From NCBI GenBank assembly GCA_035048815.1, contig JAUCBN010000025.1, positions 8,208,501 through 8,272,500 of the forward strand: DNA of 64,000 nucleotides. Direction: 5' to 3'. Source of the stretch: Abelmoschus esculentus. Its lineage: Eukaryota > Streptophyta > Magnoliopsida > Malvales > Malvaceae. Under the pieces are notes generated by a model, which was not told where the DNA came from, searched no databases, and was given only the letters and a program-made list of their open reading frames with translations. Position 1 is the stretch's first letter, and every line of letters begins with the position of its first letter. Of the stretch, positions 1 through 9,779 are shown piece by piece. Both the position numbers and the translations under genes were made by a program.

Positions 1-1059
1 CAACACAAGTCAGCTCACTCTCAGCTCAATCAGCTCATCTCAGCTCACCCTACAACCTTCAGCTCAACCATGGAAGGACATGTTCCCTCCCCAAGGGACA
101 CAACCGATCAGCCATGGAGGGAAACATGTTTGGGCGCCACTCCTTGGAGGGAAATATGAATTTCACGCCAAAACAAAGAGGCATCACTCTTCATTGGACA
201 GATTCATGATGGTCCACTTGTTTGCTAATTTCGAGCAGAATAAAAGTCGAATTGGGTTTCGTTGTCTTCATGAAAGTTGTTCCCCTGTCTCTTATTTTTC
301 CAGCGCATGTTGAATCGTATCAATCCTATATCGTTAGCTCGAGATATGGCCCAATTACTGAAGACTGTACAGGCTAGACCGAAAAGTTACAACTCTTCGA
401 ATAGATTTGGAGGGAGACACCATTCAAATGAATGGTTATCCGAATAGTTAAAGGTCATTTCGGCCAAACCACTTAGAAAACTATAAATAGGACTTGAATT
501 TCATTTTGTAAACACACCATTCAGATTAGATAAAATTACTTGTGAGATTTTTCTCTCGTTTAGTTCTTCTTAGAACTTTATCGACTTATCAAGTACTTTT
601 GTACTTGTGGCGTCAACCCCTTTCTATCCATCTTGATACTTCGGGTTCTTTTAGTTTAATATACTAAAAGGGTCAAAGTCCGTTTATCACCATCCCTTGA
701 AGATCAATATAAGATTCGGGATTAGGTTTTCTATAACCTAGTTTCTTCCTTGAGTATCTTTAAGATACTATTTCCATTTCACAATTCATTACATATCCTC
801 TCATTCCATTCATCATTTCCAATCCTTTGTCATAACCACAAAACATCCTAAGCATCCATTCACCCTTATCAACACCACACATCCTTCCGCTTCCATATCA
901 ATCCCTAAACTATTCCTTTCATTCATTTCACCTATTCCTTTCATCCCTTATCCTTAATTCTTCATTTTGCAGCAACTTCTTGCAAGAGACTTCCTTCCTT
1001 CCTAGGTCCTACAATCAAAGTGTGTCATTCAGCATCTTCAACAAGTTCGGCACACATCA
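1..1059 (+). mobile_element. LTR of family B, left part outside window
   Basis: This is the 3' portion of a long terminal repeat in plus orientation. It ends in GGCACACATCA at 1059, and LINE-1 ORF2 sequence begins at the next base, so the LTR sits inside that LINE. The same sequence recurs in reverse orientation at 30492-33744, 31656-33297 and 60648-63132, where both ends are visible. Near its left edge it carries a cluster of CAGCTCA-like words, then a TATA box (481-490) and a downstream hairpin box around 570-625. No internal retrotransposon sequence is attached in the window, so it could be a solo LTR or the 3' LTR of an element lying to the left. The small ORF at 80-313 is not protein-like. 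Confidence 0.8.
481..490 (+). promoter_or_regulatory. TATA box of LTR family B
   Basis: CTATAAATAG lies in the middle of the LTR. The equivalent position is conserved in the other B copies on the minus strand and in the related solo LTR D (18229-18239), which supports a pol II start just downstream. Function is inferred from family knowledge; only the motif and its conservation are seen. Confidence 0.55.
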
Positions 1060-3907
1060 AGGTTACGCCAAGGGGACCCTCTATCTCCTTTCCTTTTTCT
1101 TTTCTGTATCCAAGGCCTTTCAGCATTGCTCAATGCTGAGCAAGCAAGTGGCAATCTACCTAGACTTTGTGCTAGCAGGAATGGGCCAAGAGTTAACCAT
1201 CTTCTTTTTGTTGATGAGTGTATTGTATTCATCAAGAATACATCTACAGAAGCTCAACACCTTAAGGATGTTCTGCATACTTACGCTACTTAGTCTGGTC
1301 AGGCGGTCAACTTTGAAAAGTCTACCATTTTCTTTTCCCGAAAAACTTCCATGTTACTTCGAGCCGAAATTAATGATATCCTTCATGTAAGAGAAGTTGA
1401 TGATTCAGGTATTTATCTGGGAGTCCCACTCTTAATAGGGAAGAACAAGACAACAACCTTGGGATTTACCAGGGAAAAAATGAATGCTCGTTTGAGTAAA
1501 TGGGATAAATGTCTTTTATCCTTTAGTGGTAGAGAAATATTTATTAAATCAGTCATTCAATCTATGTCTCGGTATGTTATGTCTTGCTACCTTTTACCCC
1601 AAAAAATTATCAATGACATGACCACTTCGATACGCCGATATTGGTGGTCTGACAAAGCTGACAAAAGAGGTTGGCATATGCTCTATTGGGACACTATCTG
1701 TTTGTCGAAAGCGGCAGGAAGTATAGGTTTCCGCGATCTACACCAATTCAATGTTGCTTTACTAGGAAAACAAATCTGGCGTTTGATTTGTGAGCCTAAT
1801 AATCTTCTTAGTTAGATCTACAAATGCAAGTATTACCCATCGAGTTCTATCCTAGAATACATCTTCTTTTTGTTGATGAGTGTATTGTATTCATCAAGAA
1901 TACATCTACAGAAGCTCAACACCTTAAGGATGTTCTGCATACTTACGCTACTTAGTCTGGTCAGGCGGTCAACTTTGAAAAGTCTACCATTTTCTTTTCC
2001 CGAAAAACTTCCATGTTACTTCGAGCCGAAATTAATGATATCCTTCATGTAAGAGAAGTTGATGATTCAGGTATTTATCTGGGAGTCCCACTCTTAATAG
2101 GGAAGAACAAGACAACAACCTTGGGATTTACCAGGGAAAAAATGAATGCTCGTTTGAGTAAATGGGATAAATGTCTTTTATCCTTTAGTGGTAGAGAAAT
2201 ATTTATTAAATCAGTCATTCAATCTATGTCTCGGTATGTTATGTCTTGCTACCTTTTACCCCAAAAAATTATCGATGACATGACCACTTCGATACGCCGA
2301 TATTGGTGGTCTGACAAAGCTGACAAAAGAGGTTGGCATATGCTCTATTGGGACACTATCTGTTTGTCGAAAGCGGCAGGAAGTATAGGTTTCCGCGATC
2401 TACACCAATTCAATGTTGCTTTACTAGGAAAACAAATCTGGCGTTTGATTTGTGAGCCTAATAATCTTCTTAGTTAGATCTACAAATGCAAGTATTACCC
2501 ATCGAGTTCTATCCTAGAATCTGATCACACTCAGAGATCTTCTTTTGTATGGAAAGGTCTTAGCATAGCTATCTCTAAACTTCGCGATGGCTTCTTCAAA
2601 CGGCCAGGAATTTCCAGTCAAGTTAAGATCCACTTTGATAATTGGGGAGGCACTCAGCCTGTCAACCTTTATGGTGATTATGAGGTGAACGACGAAGTCC
2701 CTCTTCGTGCAGGTACTTTCATGTTGCCTAACCTACCCCGATGGGACAAATCAAAAGTGAGAGAATATTTCTCCTATGATGATGCTAACACTATCCTTAA
2801 TGTACCAATTATTAATGATACAAAATACACCACCCGTTGGGGCTACCATGACTCTGGCATGTTTACGGTTCGGTCTGGTTACCAATTTTTGCAGCTGCAA
2901 CTAGGGCCAGCTAACCGGCCCTCTAAGATTTGGAAAATTATATCTAAACTGCCTACTCTTCCCAAGGTTTGTTCCTTTGGATGGCGATTATTTCATGATG
3001 CACTCCCGTCTGGCCAAAAAATTTTACATGCCAATCTCGGCACGGGGTTTGTCCTATTTGCAACATGGACATTGAATCCACCCTCCATGCTATGAGGGAC
3101 TATCCTAGTACCCAGGAGACGCTCCTATTGACAGGGCTCCCTATCCGAACTTTGTCCAATACTTATATCTCCCCCCACCAGTGGCTCTCTGAAGTTGTTG
3201 GTTTTCTTTCCTTGCATCAACTCTCGTTCCTTATTACGATCCTATGGAATTTATGGAACCGCCGTAATGAATTTGTCTATAATAACCATCTCCAACCGGT
3301 CTGGTTAACTGTCTCCAATGCACAAACACTTTTCAATGACTATACATCAGTTAATGATGCTTCCCAACTACGTTCCCGGCTAGCTGAGCCCACTATTGCT
3401 CAAGCTAGATGGACGAAACCGGACCCTGGTTTCATCAAGATCAACACGGATAGCGCCTTTGACCCTGTGTTAAAGGGTGCAACAGTAGGCGTCATCGCTC
3501 GGGATTCTTCTGGTTTCGTCCTCGGTGGTTGTTCTATGCCTCTTGTCTGCCCGGATCCAGCTTCTGCCGAGGCTCCTTCCATTCTCGAAGGTTTAAGATT
3601 TGCTATTACTCATGGCTGGCCTAATATGATCATTGAAACTGATTTTGCTTCCATTGCCAACAAGGTTAACAACACTCCTCACCAAGATCTCTCCACAGTG
3701 CAACATTTGGTGTCTCGTATTTGCTCTACTATTGGTACTTTGCATGATTGTAAGATTTATTATGTACCTAGAGACGCAAACGTTGTAGCCCATGTCTTAG
3801 CTACTAGGGCTTTGCGTTCTTTTATTTCTTGCTCTTTTGATTGTAACTTTCCCGATTATATTCGGGCTTCTGTAAATTCGGAGAGGTTCTCCTCTTCCTC
3901 TCAATAA
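1060..3907 (+). pseudogene. LINE-1 ORF2 remnant (RT C-part, zf-RVT, RNase H)
   Basis: This is the broken C-terminal part of a LINE ORF2 protein. In order it shows the RT motif LRQGDPLSP (from 1061), the catalytic box mutated from FADD to FVDE (about 1208), thumb and linker sequence, a zinc-binding zf-RVT region (about 2925-3110) and an RNase H of the plant L1 type (about 3410-3830). RNase H carboxylates are visible in INTDSAF, SAEAPSILEGL and IIETD, followed by PRDANVVAHVLA. Frameshifts interrupt RT near 1350 and zf-RVT near 3050-3095, and stops occur after NNLLS in both copies of the duplicated block. The RNase H reading frame (3065-3907) is itself long and open. The protein cannot be made in one piece and the RT catalytic site is lost. 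Confidence 0.9.
1198..2521 (+). repeat. Tandem duplication of a 662-bp LINE segment
   Basis: Bases 1198-1859 are repeated at 1860-2521 with a constant offset of 662. Reading through, I noticed only one difference (ATCAATGAC at 1610 versus ATCGATGAC at 2272). The unit covers the RT catalytic region to the linker, so the mutated FVDE box is present twice. The near identity implies a recent event; an assembly artefact is a less likely alternative. Confidence 0.95.
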
Positions 3908-3925
3908 AACCATGGGTACTCTTTT

Positions 3926-3956
3926 CCCCATAGGGGCCTACTCACCTCTCGAGGTG
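3926..3956 (+). other. Paired hairpins in LINE 3' UTR
   Basis: Two adjacent short stem-loops are visible: CCCC-ATA-GGGG (3926-3936) and CACCT-CTCG-AGGTG (3943-3956). Both recur at the same place in LINE-4 (58763-58773 and 58780-58793) and in nearly the same form in LINE-2 (about 38244-38274). In some LINE families a 3' hairpin is recognised by the reverse transcriptase; that role here is inference. Confidence 0.5.
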
Positions 3957-3998
3957 ACTTGCTATAGGGTTTTTTTAATGAGGTCCTTTCCTTTAAAA

Positions 3999-4096
3999 AA
4001 ATTCTCACGAGTTCACTAAAAGGCCTAGTTAGACATGCATGCTTTAAATCAAACAAACCGACCACAAAATAAGATTGAATCAAACTACATGCATTC
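3999..4096 (+). repeat. Satellite fragment S1
   Basis: About 100 bp of the tandem satellite survives between the LINE-1 tail and the truncated Ogre element. It begins AAATTCTCACGAGTTCAC and contains the A-type start ACATGCATGCTTTAAATC. It ends at CATGCATTC, where Ogre gag sequence starts without an LTR, so the Ogre 3' half and more satellite were probably lost by deletion here. Confidence 0.85.
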
Positions 4097-5160
4097 TCTT
4101 TCTTTTTGGCATATGGCTTTTTGGAAGCCTCGAGACTGTTAAGTTTCCCACTCTTAAGGGCACGCTCAATTGTTTCACCTGCTGTCACTAGATCAGCAAA
4201 GTCTCTAGTGGTACTACCAACAAGCTTCTTGTAGTATATGGATTCCAAGGAATTGATGAAAAGAGTAGTTGTTTCTTTCTCGAGTAGTGGCGGTTGAACT
4301 TGTGCAGCCATGTCTCTCCATCGTTGGGCATATTGTCGAAAAGTTTCATTATGCCTTTTTTTTTCATATTTTGGAGTGTTAAACGATCAGGAACCATGTC
4401 TAGGATATTCTTGTATTGTTCTTTGAAAGCCCTTGCTAAGTCTCTCCATGTGCTTATTTGGGATCTATTCAGCTGATTGTACCATCATATGGTAGACCCA
4501 GTCAAACTATCTTGAAAATAATGGATTAACAGCTTATCATCATTTCCATACCCTGTCATTTTGCGGCAAAACATGGTAAGGTGGGCATTGGGGCAGCTTG
4601 TGCCATCAAATTTCTCAAATTCCGGTACTTTAAATTTTGGAGGCAAAATTAGATCAGGGACTAAGCTTAGCTCAAAAACATCAGTTCCACTGAAGGCATC
4701 AATACCTTCCATAGCTTTGATTCTTTCTTCTAACAATTTGAACTTATCGTCACTCATCAAAATTTGGGACTTCTGGTTTAAATGATCCAGCTCACATGTT
4801 CGAAGCAGAAGCACCATGAGGATTTGCTTGTTTGTGTATATTAGATTGTAACCCACCAGCAGAGAACACAAATTGAGGATGTGTTTCTTTTGTTCCAAAA
4901 TGTAAAGATGGAGAATCATCTCCATGGGTTTTATGAGATTTTCCTTTCTCGACACTTGTTGACTTAGATAATAATTGTACTAGTTTATCTTCTAATTTGC
5001 TTAGAAGATTCTCTTGATTGTTCGCTATGTCCTCCCTTAAACCTTTGATATCTTGAGTGATTTGCTCTTGAGACTTTTCTAACTTCTGAAGTCTTTACTC
5101 CATTCTTCTAGCCTTGAATCGCGTGTTGTGAGGATGATTGATATGATCGTCTTTTGTTTC
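4097..5160 (-). pseudogene. Ogre/Tat gag remnant
   Basis: This is the retrotransposon capsid (gag) region, broken by frameshifts. Recognisable pieces on the minus strand are PKFKVPEFEKFDGTSCP with MFCRKMTGYGNDDKLL (about 4680-4530), then MVPDRLTLQNM (about 4397) and AAQVQPPLLEKETTTLFI (about 4310), then YYKKLVGSTTRDFADLV and GETIERALKSGK (about 4240-4150). These match the order and spacing of Tat/Ogre gag proteins. At least one frameshift lies between the second and third pieces, and the C-terminus stops at the satellite junction. The start is uncertain: a methionine opens the frame at 4955, but gag-like sequence may begin further upstream. Confidence 0.8.
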
Positions 5161-5463
5161 CAGTATCACTAACATCGAACTCCCATGAATTAGTTTCTTT
5201 ATTTAATGTCAATGCACATGAGATGTATGCATTGTAAATGCAAAATGATGAAATGTTGAATGCATAAATGAATGCAACTAGGTGTTGGTTAGAAAATTAA
5301 TAAGATAAAACAATATTCGCATAAACTAGAAAAGAAATATTATTGAATAAACTTGAAAGAAATCATCCATAAACCTGAATCCTAAAAAAAAAACTTAAAA
5401 GGGAAAAACAATATTCCTAAAAAAATCATCATCAATGTTTTTAACAAACACACACAAAAAAAA

Positions 5464-7609
5464 CTAACGCCACACTCGGCGATATGGTCTAGCTTCATTC
5501 CCAAGTCTCTTAACTCTTTCCAAGAACTTGATCCACTCATCAGAAAAGTGTGTAGAGGGGTTGATCCACAATCTCAAACCTTTAGCTTCTTTCGCTATAT
5601 CGGTGATGTGCTCTGCTATTTTCCGGATTTGAATAAGGGATTCATTGATCAAGTCATTTCTGACTTTAATGTCTCCTCGTGCAAATTGATGTCGCTGGTC
5701 CCATTGATTCTCTTTGATCTTGAAATCTCTTTGAAGGTCATCTATTAAATCTTTATGTTGTTGCAATGAATTTTTTAGTGCTTTTATCATCTCCTTCAAA
5801 GACCGGTTTTCAAGTTGAGCTTTCTCGAGTTCGACCACTGAGTCTTGTTATTGGTAGATGTGAATAATTCCCTATAGAGATACCAAATCTTCCTGTAATT
5901 CTTGATTCTGGGCACGACTAACCATGAGATCATTGAAAATTGTCGTGTTTGCCTCCTGGGTTGCTTGTAGATCAGCTGCAAGCTCTTCTAGTTGATTTTC
6001 TTTAGTTTTCAATAGCTTTATACAACGTTTTGTGTCATTCTCATGATCACGAAGCTCCTCTTCCCATTCTTGTGGAGTTTTTCTCAAGTTGGCATTCTTT
6101 AGTTTCTCTTGAATCCTTTTATAATCCCCTTGCAAATCTTTAAAATCTTCGCTCACAACATCTAATTGTTTTTCAAACTTGTCCGACTGATTCTTAAAAC
6201 ACATCACATCATATTCAGGTCTTTCATTTTCAGACTCTAACTCAGCAATCCTTCGATGTAACACCTTTTTTTCTTCCTCACATTTTTGTCTCACAGTCTC
6301 AGCTTCGCTTGGTATTTCTCGGAATTGTTCCTCTAACGTATGGACCTTTCCCTTACTTGGGGGCGGGATATTACAATTTTTTCTCTTAGATCTCCAATAT
6401 TGATAATACGGAGAAAGTTTTGGGGCTGCAAGCTTGACCTTGTATGGATAAGCCCAAGCCCTAGCAATCTCAAGAATTTGCTTCTTAGACTTTTCAGTAA
6501 AAGTGAATTCACATAATCCTATCCCCTTTGTAACTAGGACAAACTGCATCGATCCATATTGTCTCGAGACTAACAAAGGAGCATACCCGGTTGCACCCCA
6601 AATCCCGAGAAGAGGAACCCAATCAAATACACCACACTTATACAAAATATTAGTATGGTCCAACCAATAAGCTCGCCAGGTAATGTCCTCCACCCTCAAA
6701 TCTTGTAAAATTAATTCCCATTCTCCTGCCAACTTCTCCTTTCTCGGCCCTTCTGCTAAGAACTCTCGTAATGGTGAATATTGTGGGGTATGAACATGAA
6801 TGGTTGATTTTCCTTTTGCTCTTAGTGTCTATGAATCCATACGGTGAGAAGTTGTGTACACCCAATAAAATATACTTCTTCATGTTTTTTAGGACATTAA
6901 AAGATCGAAATGTTTCTGCCAAGATAGTTGGGGCTGGGTTAATGTTTTTTTCAAGTTCTCCAAACAAGTCTATCACTGATGCTTCAATATAGCCAGCTAC
7001 TTTTGGAAAAATAATCAAACCGTAGATCCCTAGAGCGAAAATATCAACTTGTTTCCTCGGGTCAGGATGTGAATGAATCAACCCTCGAAGTTTATCCCAA
7101 GCAATAGTAGTTCTTTTTCCTTTGTCTTTGAACTGAGCCTCCACCCATGACATGCTTGTCCTAGTCAAAGCTGCAAGTTTCTCCTTATACGTCTTAGGTT
7201 CAACCCCTTTCACAAAAATCTTAAACTCGTTCACATTCCTTAGATGAAGTAATGCAGCATACTCTTCTATTATCGGTGTCATAACTTCTCCATTAAATGT
7301 GAAGCAATTGTATAAAGGATTCTAGAACTGTGCCATGGCGCGTATCAAACCTTTGTCTACGTGCACTCGTAACAAATAGGCTATGTCCCCATAAGTATCA
7401 TACATCATCTGTTTTCTATCATTACTCCAATGATTCCAGATATATTCTAATTCTTGAGCGTTGTTCTCTTTGAGCTGGAGATGAACATAACCAGCAAATT
7501 GATCATCCGGTCTTGCTAAAATACTATCACCTCTTTTTCTTTGGGCACTCTCTAACCATTTTTGAATATCACAGTTTTTTTTCAATACACATTGAACTCT
7601 TTTGGCCAT
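5464..7609 (-). pseudogene. Ogre ORF1 (DUF7745-like domain plus coiled coil)
   Basis: This is the extra reading frame that Ogre/Tat elements carry upstream of gag; its function is unknown. The N-terminal part from 7609 (MAKRVQCVLKK) resembles the plant DUF7745 family, with hallmark stretches such as YGLIIFPKVAGYIEASVIDLF and PAPTILAETFRS (about 7010-6910). The C-terminal part (about 6350-5464) is rich in E, K, L and Q in heptad-like order, for example HRRIAELESENE and LKTKENQLEELAADLQ, and is probably a long coiled coil. Full length would be about 715 codons. It is broken by a stop near 7322, a frameshift near 6770-6730 and stops near 5870-5840. ORF1 precedes gag on the same strand, with a spacer of roughly 300-500 bp. 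Confidence 0.8.
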
Positions 7610-8213
7610 AGTGAAGATTTTTTTATCAAATCAAATTAATAACTTCCTATTATGATGATGATGCACATGCATACAAACATAAACAAAAAGGAAAAAAACG
7701 GTTAATAAACGAAATATAACATGATAAAAAATGAATATAACACATGCTTGATTATATAAAATAAAATAAAATGAAGCAAAGTAAATAAATAAATAAATAT
7801 AACACATATTATTAACGGGTAACGTACTAAGGTTTAGGTTTATCATGGCTCTAAATAGGATAGGTCCTTACGGTTTATTACATGAGGTTATGGTTCTAGA
7901 TAGGGTACCTGAATTGTCCTTACTATCGCCTACTAAGGCTAGTAAGGCCCTTAGTCCTCTCTCATTATAGGATCATAGAACCAAGTTCAACTCGAGGGGA
8001 TGCACTTCCCTATGACTATGCGAAGGTTAACCTTATGAAGTCATAGATCACATGCAACTCGGAGGCGACTACTATCTTGTACGAAGGTTAACCTCACGAA
8101 GGAGCAGCATTTTGCCCCCACTTAATTAGGACTGAGCTCGGGTAGAAAGCTCATGGAATGATGCAATACAAAATGTACCCCTTTTTGTGGCTTGACCTAA
8201 CCCTCTTGAGAAG

Positions 8214-8232
8214 TCCCCAGCGGAGTCGCCAA
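8214..8232 (-). other. Ogre primer binding site (tRNA-Arg type)
   Basis: On the minus strand the sequence TTGGCGACTCCGCTGGGGA lies two bases from the LTR terminus TGTCGACA. This is the tRNA-Arg-type PBS described for Ogre elements. It fixes the LTR boundary and the direction of the element. Confidence 0.8.
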
Positions 8233-8234
8233 GC

Positions 8235-9628
8235 TGTCGACACCGTTTTTGGTCAGGATCGAAATTGATTGGGCCTTCAAAATCTCGTCAATAATTGGAG
8301 TCGCCATCGGTTACGTGTGGGGAAGGTTATAGCACCCTCACAACGCCCATAATTGGTACCTAAAAGGGGTTGTGTTGTCTACCAAGCTTCAAATGTGGGT
8401 TAGTAGCACTATTATATATAAATTAACTATATAAAATTAAAGAAAATAATATAAAGACGTACCAAAAATAATTCGAACATAAAAATAAATCATAGAAATC
8501 AAATTACTTAAATTTAAAAAAAATGATATATAACCTAATTTTTACTTTATTAAATAAAATCTAATTAGAATTTTATTCAAAAATTAATTAATTTAATAAA
8601 GTCAACTAATTATTAAATTAAATCTAAATAAATTTATTGGTTTAATAATTAAATAATTTCATGAATAAGAATCTAATTAAGATAAATTATAATATAAAGG
8701 ACTAATATATAATTAAACCAAAACTAAAGAGTATAAATTTAAGTACCTAAATTTCGGTGGACTTATGAAGTGATTTTTCCATAATTCTTTGTCAGCTTAC
8801 CGTGCAGCAACAAGCAATTTCAATTTGAAATTGAACTTTGATTTCTATCCACTGACACACGTTAAATCTCCTTTTATATCCGATTTCGAACACTTAAAAT
8901 TTTTATAATATTACTTATTAAAATTAATTAAAATAAAAATAATCATCAGATATCTTCAAGTTCTCAAAACGTTTTATTTTTACTTCTCACTTTATTTTTT
9001 TAAATAAATAAAAGAACCAGATCAATTGAAGCAAAAAAAATAATAATAAAGAAAGAAAGATTCGACCCTTTTTACCTCTTTCGAACTTGTTAATCCGTCG
9101 TTGGATTAAATTACCCCAAGGAGATATTAAATCTGATCGCTTTTCGAACCCCTCCACCGCTTCAAACTCATAAGCTTTTTCTCTTGAATTTTACTTGTAT
9201 TTTTGCTTTGCTTTGCTTGTTGTTGCTTGTGTTTTGCTTTGTGATTTTCTTAAAGGGTTTGGGGGTATTTATAGCGTAGAAACTAGGGTTTTAGGAGGGC
9301 TTAAACTCTAAAAATAGGAGTTGGTTAGGATTTTACTTGGAGAAGAAGAATATTTTTTTAATTTTTAAAATTATTTTCAGATTTTTTTAAAGATTATTCT
9401 AGATTTTTTTGAATTTTTTTTGAATTTTCGGATTTTTTTTATTTATTAAAATTTCTTTTTTTTCAAAATTTTTTAAGATTATTTATTGTAGATTTGTTTG
9501 AATTTTTTGAATTTTTTTATTTTTAAATATTTATTTTTAGATTATTCTAGATTTTTTTTATTTTTTATTTTATATATTTATTTTTTCAGATTTTTTTTAG
9601 ATTTGGTTTAATTTCAAATTTTGTTGCA
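8235..9628 (-). repeat. 5' LTR of the Ogre/Tat element
   Basis: The LTR's 3' end (TGTCGACA on the minus strand) is at 8235 beside the PBS. The other end is placed near 9628, where the minus strand would start TGCAACAAAATT. This is an estimate, because the partner LTR is gone. The region is AT-rich, with long T-tracts from 9340 to 9600, and contains a plausible minus-strand TATA box (9263-9274). No coding sequence was seen in it. Confidence 0.6.
9263..9274 (-). promoter_or_regulatory. Candidate TATA box in Ogre LTR
   Basis: The minus strand reads CTATAAATACCC about 350 bp inside the presumed LTR start. Position and motif fit a plant pol II promoter. There is no second LTR against which to test conservation. 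Confidence 0.45.
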
Positions 9629-9779
9629 TACACTAACATCTTCTTTTTAGAGGTACATTGGATGCAACTAAGCCCCGGTGCAGTAATAGCTCCTTTGTTG
9701 TTTTCTCCCCCCCCCACTATCCTTCTTTTGCCTAATGATGGTTTTCCTTATAATACTTTTCTTTACCTTGTCAAGCAAG
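9629..9779. other. Unassigned stretch between Ogre LTR and LINE-3
   Basis: About 150 bp with a C10 run near 9705-9715 and no feature I can assign. It may be strongly diverged LINE-3 ORF1 DNA or repair filler at the junction. Confidence 0.3.

Larger units (their letters stand above)
1060..3998 (+). mobile_element. LINE-1: L1-type LINE, 3' part
   Basis: This is the 3' part of a plant L1-type LINE, starting in the reverse transcriptase (RT) domain where LTR B interrupts it and ending in a short A-tract before satellite DNA. It holds an ORF2 remnant, a short 3' UTR with two small hairpins (3926-3956) and the tail. The right flank AAATTCTCACG (3999-4009) is the same satellite position that flanks LINE-2 and LINE-4. 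The 5' part of this copy should lie left of the window beyond LTR B. A 662-bp internal tandem duplication is a later event. Confidence 0.9.
4097..9628 (-). mobile_element. Truncated Ogre/Tat Ty3/gypsy retrotransposon
   Basis: This is the 5' half of an Ogre/Tat-lineage LTR retrotransposon read on the minus strand: 5' LTR (8235 to about 9628), primer binding site (8214-8232), leader, extra ORF1 (7609-5464) and gag (about 5160-4097). Protease, RT, RNase H, integrase and the 3' LTR are absent, cut off at 4096 against satellite DNA. The lineage call rests on the extra ORF1 before gag, the gag sequence and a PBS matching the tRNA-Arg type used by Ogre elements. The right edge at about 9628 is estimated, since no second LTR is present for comparison. 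Confidence 0.85.

Noticed and set aside
80..313. ORF beginning MFPPQGTQPISHGG, recurring at 32386-32652 and 62244-62486
   Set aside because: It lies in the LTR of family B. Its recurrence reflects LTR copies and the reading frame is not conserved between them.
7620..7860. ORF in the AT-rich AATAAATAAATA stretch (7631-7846)
   Set aside because: Low-complexity sequence in the Ogre leader. The predicted protein is Phe/Ile/Tyr-rich with no domain.
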